64,000 bases of DNA from positions 744,001 through 808,000 of the forward strand of contig NZ_CADFDK010000002.1 of the NCBI RefSeq assembly GCF_902832885.1, written 5' to 3'. Shown here one piece after another: positions 52,101 to 61,084 of this stretch. Numbering within the stretch: the first letter of the stretch is position 1; the number at the start of each line of letters is the position of its first letter. Made by a program: the position numbers and the translations under genes. This DNA is from Burkholderia seminalis DSM 23518. GTDB lineage: Bacteria; Pseudomonadota; Gammaproteobacteria; Burkholderiales; Burkholderiaceae. Below the pieces are notes generated by a model that was given only the letters and a program-made list of their open reading frames with translations, was not told the DNA's origin and did no database searches.

Positions 52101-52664
52101 TCAGCGCACGACGCCGGCAGCCGGTTCGTGAAACCCGTTCCGATCCATTTCCCGCATCGAATCGCGCACGGCATCGACGACCCGGCCCGCATCCGCGCGC
52201 CGCTTGGTCGCCAGGCGTTGTTCCCCGAGCGCCCGCAATGTCGCGCCACCGAAATACTCCATGATGTCCGGCAGGCGACGCACCGTGCCGCGGCTGCCCC
52301 AGCAGCCGTCGTCGATTTCCGTTGGAAAGACCCACACGCGTGTCGCGACGGTGTCGACCGCCGCGCCTTCCGCGCGTGCGACGGCGGCGGTCACGTCGGC
52401 GATCAGTGCCGCACGCGCGGCGTCCGTGTACTGTCCTTCGGGCACGGTCGGCACGATCCGGTAGAGCGGCGCAGGCGCGACGGCACCGGCGCGATATACG
52501 GCCGCCGGCCGATGGACGAAGATCCAGGTCACGTCCCGCACACGCGGATCGTCGGGATCGAGTCCTTCGTGACGGATCAGTGTCCCGGTCAGCTCGTTCA
52601 TCAGTTGCGCTTCGGCGTGCGGCGCGAGTGCCCCTTCGGGGAGGGTGACGTCGATCATCGGCAT
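52101..52664 (-). CDS. Tautomerase-domain protein
   Basis: A 187-residue protein starting MPMIDVTLPEGALAP, so Pro1 would be exposed after Met removal, the hallmark of the 4-oxalocrotonate tautomerase superfamily. The following LMNELTGTLIRHEGLDPDDPRVRDVTWIFVHRP and a second repeat with TDAARAALIADVTAAVARAEG make a two-repeat form. The last 40 residues are a charged extension. AGGAC precedes ATG 52664. The GlxA-type regulator gene lies 149 bp upstream on the same strand and may control it. Confidence 0.8.
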   Translation of the reverse strand: MPMIDVTLPEGALAPHAEAQLMNELTGTLIRHEGLDPDDPRVRDVTWIFVHRPAAVYRAGAVAPAPLYRIVPTVPEGQYTDAARAALIADVTAAVARAEGAAVDTVATRVWVFPTEIDDGCWGSRGTVRRLPDIMEYFGGATLRALGEQRLATKRRADAGRVVDAVRDSMREMDRNGFHEPAAGVVR

Positions 52665-52813
52665 GGCGGTGTCCTGGTTCGGTGGAGGCGGCGTCGCTCC
52701 GGTTCCGGCGACGTGAATCCAGTGTATGAACCGCATGCCGACGCGCGAAGTGGCGAAACTGCCATTCGACGATGCCATTCCCGACAGCGTGTCCCGCGCC
52801 CCTTCCAGTCGGG

Positions 52814-53806
52814 CTAGCGCGCGAAACGACGACGATATTCGCCGGGAGAAATACCGGTTTCGCGCTTGAACAGTTGCCGGAAACCACTGATGTCCGCGTA
52901 CCCGACGCGTTCGCATACCGCATCGATCGCGAGCTTCGTTTCCGCGAGCAGCCGCTTCGCGACTTCGATCCTGAGCGTCTGCAGATACCGGAGCGGCGGG
53001 GCGCCGACCGCATCCCGGAAGCGGCGATGCAGCGTGCGTTCGCTCATCGCGACGTGGTCGCTCAACCGCGCGAGGCTGAATGGCTCGCGCAGATGCTTTT
53101 CCATCCAGCGTTGCGCGCGCGCGATGGCCGGATCGTCGTGTCGATGGTGGCCCATCCGGTCGAGGTCGATGAACGAGTCCTGCGAGTCGCGGTTCACGTC
53201 GATCAGCATGAGCCGGGCGACGGACGCGGCCAGGCGCGCGTTCGCCAGCTTGTCGACGACCCGCAGCGCGAGAGTCTGGTACGACGTGACGGCGCCGCCG
53301 CACAGGATGCCGTCCTGTTCGGTCAGGACGTCCGACGCGCGTAGCGCCACGTCCGGATAACGCGCGCGGAAGCTCGAGGCTTTCGACCAGTGCGTCGTGG
53401 CGACGCGGCCGTCGAGCAATCCGGCTTCCGCGAGCAGGAACGCGCCGGTGCAGTACGTCGCGATCAGCGTGCCGCGCGCGTGTTGCCGGCGCAGTGCATC
53501 GAACAGCGGGGCGAGCGGTGCGGGCCGGTCCAGCAGCCGGTCGAGATCGGCGACGAACGGACCCGTGAGCCAGATCGCGTCGGCGCGGCTGCCGCCGTCG
53601 ATTGCGCCGTCGACCGGAAGGAGCTGGCCGGAGGCCGTGCGCACGGGCCGTCCATCGACCGATTCGACGCGCCAGCGGAACGGCGCGGCCGCGTGGCCGG
53701 GCGGCATCGATGACGCGAGATGGTTGGCCGCCGTCAGGATGTCGGTCGGCGCGGCGATGCCGGATGCGAGGGCGTGGTCGACGGCCCAGATTCGGATGAG
53801 CGGCAT
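52814..53806 (-). CDS. GlxA-family AraC-type transcriptional regulator
   Basis: A 330-residue regulator with an N-terminal DJ-1/PfpI-like domain (residues 1-190) and a C-terminal AraC double HTH (about 225-330). The nucleophile-elbow segment TYCTGAFLLAEAGLLDG retains the Cys. The HTH part has SLARLSDHVAMSERTLHRRFRDAVG and ERVGYADISGFRQLFKRETG. Such proteins act as transcription factors responding to small metabolites. It probably controls the tautomerase gene downstream; no other target is adjacent. Confidence 0.9.
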   Translation of the reverse strand: MPLIRIWAVDHALASGIAAPTDILTAANHLASSMPPGHAAAPFRWRVESVDGRPVRTASGQLLPVDGAIDGGSRADAIWLTGPFVADLDRLLDRPAPLAPLFDALRRQHARGTLIATYCTGAFLLAEAGLLDGRVATTHWSKASSFRARYPDVALRASDVLTEQDGILCGGAVTSYQTLALRVVDKLANARLAASVARLMLIDVNRDSQDSFIDLDRMGHHRHDDPAIARAQRWMEKHLREPFSLARLSDHVAMSERTLHRRFRDAVGAPPLRYLQTLRIEVAKRLLAETKLAIDAVCERVGYADISGFRQLFKRETGISPGEYRRRFAR

Positions 53807-53942
53807 GAGTGGCGGAAGGGGCCCTGGACGAGGGCAATCCTACCATTCGGCCTCATGCGATATCGGCTGCCGAAAATCAAACGGCCGCCCGGCGATGAAG
53901 CGCGCGGACGGCCGTGCGTAGCGGGTGAACGTGCAGTGTCGC

Positions 53943-54242
53943 TCAGCACTCGCCCTTTTTCGCGTGTCCCGGCGGGCAGTGATAACCGCGACGATCGTCA
54001 TGACCGCGATAGCGCTGGTGCTCTTCCCACTCGCGACGCTCCCAGTAGCGGCGGCCGTCCCAGTAGCGGTCGCCATGCCAGCCGACGATGACCGCCGGCG
54101 CCGGGGCGACCACGACGGGCGCGGGCGCGACGACGACCGGCGCGGGCGTGCCGATGTTGACGTCGACGTTGACGGCATGGGCGAGGCCGGACAGCGAAAG
54201 GCCGAGGCCGGCGAAAGCGAGGGCGATCAGCGAGCGTTGCAT
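53943..54242 (-). CDS. Small secreted PXPV-repeat protein
   Basis: A 99-residue protein with a signal peptide (about 1-22, ending AHA). The mature part begins VNVDVNIGTPAP, then two copies of APAPVVV, followed by a Trp/Tyr/Arg-rich tail (DRYWDGRRYWERREW) and a Cys-containing end. It fits the PXPV-repeat family seen in many proteobacteria. It is probably periplasmic or surface associated; the role is unknown. GGAAAAG precedes ATG 54242. Confidence 0.78.
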   Translation of the reverse strand: MQRSLIALAFAGLGLSLSGLAHAVNVDVNIGTPAPVVVAPAPVVVAPAPAVIVGWHGDRYWDGRRYWERREWEEHQRYRGHDDRRGYHCPPGHAKKGEC

Positions 54243-54632
54243 GTTCTTTTCCGTGATGTCGTTGTAAAGAGGCCGGCACGACGCGATGGAAGCGAGGGGG
54301 ATCGTTCCACCGGGGGGAACGCCGCGCCGACAGAATGCAGTGTGCGGGCACGCGACGGAAAAGGCGAGACGGGTTTGTTACGGAGGGTTGCCGGCCGGCA
54401 GCGGCGGGGTGCGGGTATGCGCCAGCGCCATTTGACAATGGCGAGCCGCGGGTGCGGACAGGCGCTCCGCAACGTGGCACGCGGGCCGTGCGAATTTGAC
54501 ATTCGGCGGCACGCGGCCGCAAAGCGGGATTAACGGTGCGTTACAAACTGACACGCGGCAGGCAGCCGAGGCGCCGCCTGCCGCGTGGCGAACCGCACGC
54601 CGGCCGTCGGGCCGGCGGCTGCCAAGGATGCG
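54243..54632. other. Gene-free stretch with a hairpin after the LOG gene
   Basis: No gene is visible in these 390 bp. A perfect 12-bp stem lies at 54552-54563 and 54576-54587 (CACGCGGCAGGC and its complement), just downstream of the LOG stop on the minus strand and followed there by TCAGTTTGT, a plausible terminator. The left part should hold the promoter of the PXPV-repeat gene. Confidence 0.5.
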
Positions 54633-55391
54633 TTACAGATAGAACATCCGGTCTTCTTCCGGCCGCGGCGGATGACCGTCGTCGTCCGAACCCTCTTCCT
54701 CGCCGCTGTCCTCGTAGAACGCGAGCACCGCGTCGAGCACCTGGTCGGGATCGTCGATCACCTGCATCAGATCCATGTCGTCCGGATTGATCAGGCCCAT
54801 CGGGATCAGCTGGTCGCGGAACCACTGCAGCAGCCCCTTCCAGAACTCGCTGCCGACCAGAATGATCGGCACGAGGCGCGACTTCTTCGTCTGGATCAGC
54901 GTGAGCACTTCGGACAGCTCGTCGAGCGTGCCGAAGCCGCCCGGCATCACGATCACCGCATCCGAGTTCTTCACGAACGTGACCTTGCGCGTGAAGAAGT
55001 GGCGGAAGCGCAGCGAGATGTCCTGGTAGTGGTTGCCGGCCTGCTCGTGCGGCAACTCGATGTTCAGCCCGACCGACGGCGCCTTGCCGGCGTGCGCGCC
55101 CTTGTTCGCGGCTTCCATGATGCCGGGGCCGCCGCCGGAGATCACGGCGAAGCCGGCGTCGGACAGCTTGCGCGCGATCTGCACCGCGAGCTTGTAGTGC
55201 GGCGTGTCGGGTTTGAGGCGGGCAGAACCGTAGATGCTGACAGCCGGGCGGATCTCCGACAGGTACTCGGTCGCCTCGATAAACTCTGCCATAATCGTGA
55301 ACATCTGCCACGATGCGCGCGCCTTCTTGGCCGTCGCGCGTTCTTGATCTGCGAGCGAACGCAGACTCGGAATCACTTTTCTCTTGTTCAT
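54633..55391 (-). CDS. LOG-family protein (lysine-decarboxylase-like fold, TIGR00730)
   Basis: A 252-residue Rossmann-like protein with the LOG signature PGGFGTLDELSEVL near residue 150 and a GGGPGIMEAANKGA segment near 87. LOG proteins release cytokinin bases from nucleotides, or, more generally, cleave purine 5'-monophosphates. The 25-residue C-terminal tail is acidic (EDSGEEEGSDDD) and probably disordered. Start ATG 55391 lies one base from the polA ATG on the other strand. No dedicated terminator except the hairpin downstream. Confidence 0.9.
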   Translation of the reverse strand: MNKRKVIPSLRSLADQERATAKKARASWQMFTIMAEFIEATEYLSEIRPAVSIYGSARLKPDTPHYKLAVQIARKLSDAGFAVISGGGPGIMEAANKGAHAGKAPSVGLNIELPHEQAGNHYQDISLRFRHFFTRKVTFVKNSDAVIVMPGGFGTLDELSEVLTLIQTKKSRLVPIILVGSEFWKGLLQWFRDQLIPMGLINPDDMDLMQVIDDPDQVLDAVLAFYEDSGEEEGSDDDGHPPRPEEDRMFYL

Positions 55392-55392
55392 A

Positions 55393-58146
55393 ATGCCTGA
55401 AGAACGAAATCTGGAAGGTAAGACCCTGCTATTGGTTGACGGTTCGAGCTATCTGTATCGGGCTTACCATGCGATGCCTGATTTGCGTGGCCCTGGCGGG
55501 GAGCCGACCGGAGCGCTCTACGGAATCATCAACATGCTGCGCCGTATGCGCAAGGAAGTCAGTGCAGAGTATAGCGCTTGCGTGTTCGATGCAAAGGGCA
55601 AGACGTTCCGTGACGACCTTTATGCCGACTATAAGGCAAACCGTCCGTCGATGCCGCCCGATCTTGCATTGCAGGTCGAGCCGATCCACGGCGCGGTGCG
55701 CGCGCTCGGCTGGCCGCTGCTGATGGTCGAAGGCGTCGAGGCTGACGACGTGATCGGCACGCTCGCGCGCGAAGCCGAGCGGCACGGGATGAACGTGATC
55801 GTGTCGACCGGCGACAAGGATCTCGCGCAGCTCGTGACCGACCGCGTCACGCTCGTCAACACGATGACCAACGAAACGCTCGACCGCGACGGCGTGATCG
55901 CGAAGTTCGGCGTGCCGCCCGAGCGCATCATCGACTACCTCGCGCTGATCGGCGATACCGTCGACAACGTGCCCGGCGTCGAGAAGTGCGGGCCGAAGAC
56001 GGCCGTGAAATGGCTCGCGCAATACGACAGCCTCGACGGCGTCATCGAGCACGCGGGCGAGATCAAGGGCGTGGTCGGCGACAACCTGCGCCGCGCGCTC
56101 GATTTCCTGCCGCTCGGCCGCAAGCTCGTGACCGTCGAGACGGCCTGCGATCTCGCGCCGCATCTCGAGTCGATCGAAGCGTCGCTGAAGAGCGACGGCG
56201 AAGCGCGCGACATGATGCGCGACATCTTCGCGCGCTACGGCTTCAAGACCTGGCTGCGGGAAGTCGACAGCGCGCCGGCGGAAGGCGGCGGCGCCGATGC
56301 GCCGGAAGGCGAGCCGGCACCGGTGGTGGCGGCCGACATCGTGCGCGAATACGACACGATCCAGACCTGGGAGCAGTTCGACGCCTGGTTCGCGAAGATC
56401 AACGACGCGAAGCTGACCGCGTTCGACACCGAGACGACCGCGCTCGACCCGATGCTCGCGCGCCTCGTCGGCCTGTCGTTCTCGGTCGAGCCGGGCAAGG
56501 CCGCGTATCTGCCGGTCGCGCACCGCGGCCCCGACATGCCCGAGCAACTGCCGATCGACGAGGTGCTCGCGCGCCTGAAGCCTTGGCTCGAATCGGCCGA
56601 CCGCAAGAAGGTCGGCCAGCACCTGAAGTACGACGCGCAGGTGCTCGCGAACTACGACATCGAACTGAACGGCATCGAGCACGACACGCTGCTCGAATCG
56701 TACGTCGTCGAATCGCACCGCACGCACGACATGGACAGCCTCGCGCTGCGTCATCTGGGCGTCAAGACGATCAAGTACGAAGACGTCGCGGGCAAGGGGG
56801 CGAAGCAGATCGGCTTCGACGAAGTGGCGCTTGCGCAAGCCGCCGAATACGCGGCCGAAGATGCGGACATCACGCTGCAGCTTCATCACGTGCTGTATCC
56901 GCAGGTCGCGCGCGAGCCGGGCCTCGAGCGCGTGTATCGCGAGATCGAGATGCCGGTCTCGCGCGTGCTGCGCAAGATGGAGCGCACGGGCGTGCTGATC
57001 GACGATGCGCGGCTGCACGCGCAGAGCACTGAAATCGCGACGCGCCTGATCGAGCTCGAAGGGCAGGCGTACGAGCTGGCGGGCGGCGAATTCAATCTCG
57101 GCTCGCCGAAGCAGATCGGGCAGATCTTCTTCGAGAAGCTGCAGTTGCCCGTCGTGAAGAAGACGCCGAGCGGTGCGCCGTCGACCGACGAAGAGGTGCT
57201 GCAGAAGCTGGCGGAGGACTACCCGCTGCCGAAGCTGCTGCTCGAGCATCGCGGGCTGTCGAAGCTGAAGTCGACCTATACCGACAAGCTGCCGCGCATG
57301 GTGAACCCTTCGACGGGGCGCGTGCACACGAACTATGCGCAGGCCGTCGCGGTGACGGGCCGCCTCGCATCGAACGACCCGAATCTTCAGAACATTCCGG
57401 TGCGCACGGCCGAAGGCCGGCGCATCCGCGAGGCGTTCATCGCGTCGCCGGGTCACCGGATCGTGTCGGCCGACTATTCGCAGATCGAACTGCGGATCAT
57501 GGCGCATATCTCCGGCGACGCGTCGCTGCTGCGCGCGTTCTCGCAGGGCGAGGACATCCACCGTGCGACGGCCGCCGAGGTGTTCGGCGTGACGCCGCTG
57601 GAGGTCAATTCCGACCAGCGCCGGATCGCGAAGGTGATCAACTTCGGGCTCATCTACGGGATGAGCGCGTTCGGCCTCGCGTCGAACCTCGGCATCACGC
57701 GTGACGCGGCGAAGCTCTATATCGACCGTTATTTCGCCCGCTACCCGGGCGTCGCGCAGTACATGGAGGACACGCGCTCGCTGGCGAAGGAAAAGGGCTA
57801 CGTCGAAACCGTTTTCGGCCGCCGCCTGTGGCTGCCGGAAATCAACGGCGGCAACGGCCCGCGCCGCCAGGCGGCCGAGCGCGCGGCCATCAACGCGCCG
57901 ATGCAGGGCACGGCCGCCGACCTGATCAAGCTGTCGATGATCGCGGTGGACGACTGGCTCACGCGCGACAAGCTCGCGTCGCGCATGATCATGCAGGTGC
58001 ACGATGAACTGGTGCTCGAGGTGCCCGACGACGAGCTGTCGCTGGTGCGCGAGAAACTGCCGGAAATGATGTGCGGCGTCGCGAAGCTGAAGGTGCCGCT
58101 CGTCGCCGAGGTCGGTGCCGGCGCGAACTGGGAAGAGGCACACTGA
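55393..58146 (+). CDS. polA: PolA, DNA polymerase I
   Basis: A 917-residue DNA polymerase I with all three activities by motif. The 5'-3' exonuclease domain covers about 1-300 (KTLLLVDGSSYLYRAYHA; SAEYSACVFDAKG; STGDKDLAQLV). The 3'-5' exonuclease domain (about 325-515) keeps AFDTETTALDPM near residue 343. The polymerase domain (about 540-917) has motif A VSADYSQIELRI, the O-helix region RRIAKVINFGLIYGMSAFGLA and motif C MQVHDELVLEV. It fills gaps and removes Okazaki primers. The ATG 55393 is one base from the LOG start; an in-frame TTG at 55384 overlaps the LOG start and has no ribosome site. Confidence 0.95.
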   Translation: MPEERNLEGKTLLLVDGSSYLYRAYHAMPDLRGPGGEPTGALYGIINMLRRMRKEVSAEYSACVFDAKGKTFRDDLYADYKANRPSMPPDLALQVEPIHGAVRALGWPLLMVEGVEADDVIGTLAREAERHGMNVIVSTGDKDLAQLVTDRVTLVNTMTNETLDRDGVIAKFGVPPERIIDYLALIGDTVDNVPGVEKCGPKTAVKWLAQYDSLDGVIEHAGEIKGVVGDNLRRALDFLPLGRKLVTVETACDLAPHLESIEASLKSDGEARDMMRDIFARYGFKTWLREVDSAPAEGGGADAPEGEPAPVVAADIVREYDTIQTWEQFDAWFAKINDAKLTAFDTETTALDPMLARLVGLSFSVEPGKAAYLPVAHRGPDMPEQLPIDEVLARLKPWLESADRKKVGQHLKYDAQVLANYDIELNGIEHDTLLESYVVESHRTHDMDSLALRHLGVKTIKYEDVAGKGAKQIGFDEVALAQAAEYAAEDADITLQLHHVLYPQVAREPGLERVYREIEMPVSRVLRKMERTGVLIDDARLHAQSTEIATRLIELEGQAYELAGGEFNLGSPKQIGQIFFEKLQLPVVKKTPSGAPSTDEEVLQKLAEDYPLPKLLLEHRGLSKLKSTYTDKLPRMVNPSTGRVHTNYAQAVAVTGRLASNDPNLQNIPVRTAEGRRIREAFIASPGHRIVSADYSQIELRIMAHISGDASLLRAFSQGEDIHRATAAEVFGVTPLEVNSDQRRIAKVINFGLIYGMSAFGLASNLGITRDAAKLYIDRYFARYPGVAQYMEDTRSLAKEKGYVETVFGRRLWLPEINGGNGPRRQAAERAAINAPMQGTAADLIKLSMIAVDDWLTRDKLASRMIMQVHDELVLEVPDDELSLVREKLPEMMCGVAKLKVPLVAEVGAGANWEEAH

Positions 58147-58424
58147 CGCACCCCCATGCGGTTCGCGTTTCCCGCGGCATATTGTTGCAGGGATGCTGAA
58201 TATCGAGATGGTTTGCTTGTGGTCAACGCGCAAGCTCCCGGACAATGCATGTCAGTCATGTCATTGACGCGGGGCCGCGCGCCCCGCGTTCCGGGTCGGT
58301 CGCATCGAAGTGCTTCGAACTGCACAACGATGGTGTCCGAACCGGTTAATCCACCGGGCGGCGTGAATGCATCGCATTGGCTTTGCCCGGCGGCAGCAGT
58401 TTCGAATCGCAAAGGGGGAATCAG

Positions 58425-59759
58425 ATGCATCGGATCATCATCGTAGGCGGAGGCGCGGGCGGCCTGGAACTGGCGACGCGGCTCGGCGACCGTTACGGCG
58501 CGCGCGGCAATCGTCCCGCGCGTGCGCTTGTCACGCTCGTCGACCGCAATCCGACCCACATCTGGAAACCGCTGCTGCACGAGGTTGCGGCCGGCAGCAT
58601 GGACCCGTTCACGCAGGAGCTCGAATACGCGGCGCAGGCGCGCTGGCACGGCTTCGAGTTTCAGCAGGGCGAGCTGACCGGGCTCGACCGCACGGCGAAG
58701 CGCGTCACGTTGTCGCCCCTCAACGACAGCGACGGCGCGGAACTGCTGCCGGCGCGCGAGCTGGAATACGACACGCTCGTGATCGCGATCGGCAGTACGA
58801 CCCACTTCTTCGGCGTGCAGGGCGCACCGGAAAACGCGATCGCGCTCGATACGGTCGGGGAGGCCGAGCGCTTCCGCAAGCGGCTGATCGCCGCGTGCAT
58901 GCGCGCCGAACACCAGGCGCCTGCGCCGACCGCCCCGGGCGAAACGGCCGAGCCGCGCATCCAGGTCGTGATCGTCGGCGGCGGCGCGACGGGCGTCGAG
59001 TTGTCCGCGGAACTGCGCAACACGGCGCAGGTGCTGTCCGTGTACGGGCTGCACAAGCTCGATCCGCGCCACGACGTCGGCATCGTGCTGATCGAATCGG
59101 GACCGCGGATCCTGCCGGCATTGCAGGAACGCGTGTCGACCGCGACGGCCGAACTGCTCGAGAAGCTGGGCGTGCGATTGATGCTCGGCGAGCGCGTGAC
59201 CGAGGTCGCGCCGGGGTTCGTGCATACCGCGAGCGGCAAGGCGGTGCGTGCGGACCTGACGGTCTGGGCGGCCGGCATCAAGGCGCCGTCGGTGCTGTCG
59301 CATCTCGACGGCCTGCAGGTCAACAAGCTCGGCCAGCTCGACGTGCGCCGCACGCTACAGACCTTCACCGACGACAACGTGTTCGCGCTCGGCGACTGCG
59401 CGGCGTGCGTGTGGCCTGGCAACGAACGCAACGTGCCGCCGCGCGCGCAGGCTGCGCACCAGCAGGCGAGCTTCCTGCTGAAGGCGATCGGCTGCCGGCT
59501 CGAAGGGCGTCCGCTGCCCGAGTTCACGTACAAGGATTTCGGCTCGCTCGTGTCGCTCGGCCACTTCAGCGCGGTCGGCAACCTGATGGGCGGGCTGATC
59601 GGCGGCAACATGCTGATCGAAGGGCTGTTCGCGCGTTTCATGTACATGTCGCTGTACCGGCTGCACATCGCGGCGCTGCACGGCTATCCGCGGATGATCC
59701 TCGACACGGTCGCGCACTGGCTGCGGCGCACGACGCTGCCGCGCGTCAAGCTGCACTGA
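58425..59759 (+). CDS. ndh: Type II NADH dehydrogenase (NDH-2)
   Basis: A 444-residue flavoprotein with two dinucleotide-binding motifs: FAD at IIIVGGGAGGLELATRLG near residue 4 and NADH at VVIVGGGATGVELSAEL near 185. The final C-terminal region (MYMSLYRLHIAALHGYPRMILDTVAHWLRR) is amphipathic, as in membrane-anchored NDH-2. It oxidises NADH and passes electrons to ubiquinone without proton pumping. GGGGGA precedes ATG 58425. A good terminator follows 19 bp downstream. Other pyridine-nucleotide-disulfide oxidoreductases share the fold, but the full length fits Ndh. Confidence 0.9.
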   Translation: MHRIIIVGGGAGGLELATRLGDRYGARGNRPARALVTLVDRNPTHIWKPLLHEVAAGSMDPFTQELEYAAQARWHGFEFQQGELTGLDRTAKRVTLSPLNDSDGAELLPARELEYDTLVIAIGSTTHFFGVQGAPENAIALDTVGEAERFRKRLIAACMRAEHQAPAPTAPGETAEPRIQVVIVGGGATGVELSAELRNTAQVLSVYGLHKLDPRHDVGIVLIESGPRILPALQERVSTATAELLEKLGVRLMLGERVTEVAPGFVHTASGKAVRADLTVWAAGIKAPSVLSHLDGLQVNKLGQLDVRRTLQTFTDDNVFALGDCAACVWPGNERNVPPRAQAAHQQASFLLKAIGCRLEGRPLPEFTYKDFGSLVSLGHFSAVGNLMGGLIGGNMLIEGLFARFMYMSLYRLHIAALHGYPRMILDTVAHWLRRTTLPRVKLH

Positions 59760-60154
59760 TCGCGCGTTCGCGCGGGGCGGGCGGGTAGCGTGCGCGTCGC
59801 GCAGGTTCCCCGCCCGTTGTTTTTGCAGGAGGCGACGGCATCGCCCGCGGGATTTTCTTTTCAATCGGCAAGCATCCGGCGAGTCGCGATGGCCGGCAGG
59901 CGACGGGCCGGGCGATGATCCGACAGGCCACCAGCGGGCTTGTGCGTGGGGATCGAGGCGGTCGACGCAACACGTCGTAATCGAGTCTTACACATCTGAC
60001 AGTTGACGCGACAACGGATTATTGGGCATCTTGTCCGGGTTTCCGTCCGCGGCGGGGGTGCCCACCGCCGCGACGTCCGCGCCGTGCGCCGGCGCGATGC
60101 TCCGTCATACGCATCCGGAATCGTGACGGCGGCGCCCAATCGAGGAGTGCATTC
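59760..60154. other. Gene-free stretch between ndh and the dienelactone hydrolase gene
   Basis: The left end carries the ndh terminator. The remaining bases show no frame of interest. Near 60010 the word TTGACGCGACAAC could serve as a -35 but no matching -10 is present 16-18 bp on. A promoter for the hydrolase gene is expected within the last 150 bp. Confidence 0.4.
59778..59824 (+). terminator. Intrinsic terminator after ndh
   Basis: CGGGCGGG (59778-59785) pairs with CCCGCCCG (59809-59816), and TTGTTTTT (59817-59824) follows. The position, 19 bp after the ndh stop, is typical. Confidence 0.7.
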
Positions 60155-61030
60155 ATGTTGAAACCCGAAGTCGACAGCCTGGTCCCCCACGTTCCGTTCT
60201 CGCGCCGCAAGTTCATGCAGGCCGCGCTGGGCGGCACCTTCGCGGCGGCCGTGCTGCCCGTTTCGGCGCAGACGGTCACGACCGACAGCGCCGGGCTGGA
60301 CGTCGACACCGTCGAGATCCGCTCGGGCGACGCGAGCGTGCCGGCTTATCGCGCGCAACCGGCCGACAAGACGAACCTGCCGGTCGTGATCGTGATCCAC
60401 GAGATCTTCGGCGTGCACGCGCATATCGCCGACGTCTGCCGCCGTTTCGCGAAGCTCGGTTATCTTGCGATCGCGCCCGACCTGTTCGCGCGGCAGGGCA
60501 ATGCGGCGAAGTATCCGACGATGAAGGAGCTGTACGACCACATCATCAGCAAGGTGCCGGACCGCCAGGTCACCGAGGATCTCGATGCGACGGTGGCGTG
60601 GGCCGGCAAGAACGGCGGCGACCTGACGCGTCTCGGCGTGACGGGCTTCTGCTGGGGCGGGCGCCAGGCGTGGCTCTATGCCGAGCACGATCCGCACGTG
60701 CGCGCGGCCGTTGCATGGTATGGCTTCGTCGAGGGCAAGACCGACGAGATGACGCCGTTCAACCCGGTCGATCATGCGTCGTCGCTGAAGGTGCCGGTAC
60801 TCGGTCTGTACGGCGAGAAGGATACGAACATCACGCAGGCGTCGCTCGCGGACATGCGCAAGGCGATCCAGGCGAGCGACTCGAAGCTCGCGCGCGAATC
60901 GGAGATCGTCGTGTATCCGGATGCCGGTCACGCGTTCTTCGCCGACTACCGGCCGAGCTACGTCAAGGGCGATGCCGAGGACGGCTGGAAGCGCGCGATC
61001 GCGTGGTTCCACAAGTACGGCGTGATGTAA
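60155..61030 (+). CDS. Dienelactone hydrolase family protein with Tat signal
   Basis: A 291-residue alpha/beta hydrolase. The N-terminus has a twin-arginine motif SRRKFMQAALGG followed by a hydrophobic stretch and an SAQT cleavage area, so it is probably exported folded. The catalytic pattern is Cys-Asp-His: TGFCWGGRQAWLY (Cys), YGEKDTNIT (Asp) and YPDAGHAFF (His), with IHEIFGVHAHI at the oxyanion hole. Dienelactone hydrolases open lactones from aromatic degradation, but many family members act on other esters; the exported form suggests a non-classical substrate. It converges with the sulfurtransferase gene. Confidence 0.88.
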   Translation: MLKPEVDSLVPHVPFSRRKFMQAALGGTFAAAVLPVSAQTVTTDSAGLDVDTVEIRSGDASVPAYRAQPADKTNLPVVIVIHEIFGVHAHIADVCRRFAKLGYLAIAPDLFARQGNAAKYPTMKELYDHIISKVPDRQVTEDLDATVAWAGKNGGDLTRLGVTGFCWGGRQAWLYAEHDPHVRAAVAWYGFVEGKTDEMTPFNPVDHASSLKVPVLGLYGEKDTNITQASLADMRKAIQASDSKLARESEIVVYPDAGHAFFADYRPSYVKGDAEDGWKRAIAWFHKYGVM

Positions 61031-61036
61031 ACGAGC

Positions 61037-61058
61037 AGCGGCGGCCCATGCCGCCGCT
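61037..61058. terminator. Short perfect hairpin between convergent genes
   Basis: AGCGGCGGC (61037-61045) and GCCGCCGCT (61050-61058) form a 9-bp stem with the loop CCAT, seven bases after the hydrolase stop. No T-run follows, so termination may be partial. Confidence 0.45.
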
Positions 61059-61084
61059 TCGTCACTGCTGCGTGACGCCGGTGC

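Noticed and set aside
55429-58245. A 938-codon open frame opposite polA
   Set aside because: Same GC-bias artefact; its translation is low in hydrophobic core pattern and dominated by Arg/His/Val/Leu, whereas polA is unmistakable on the other strand.
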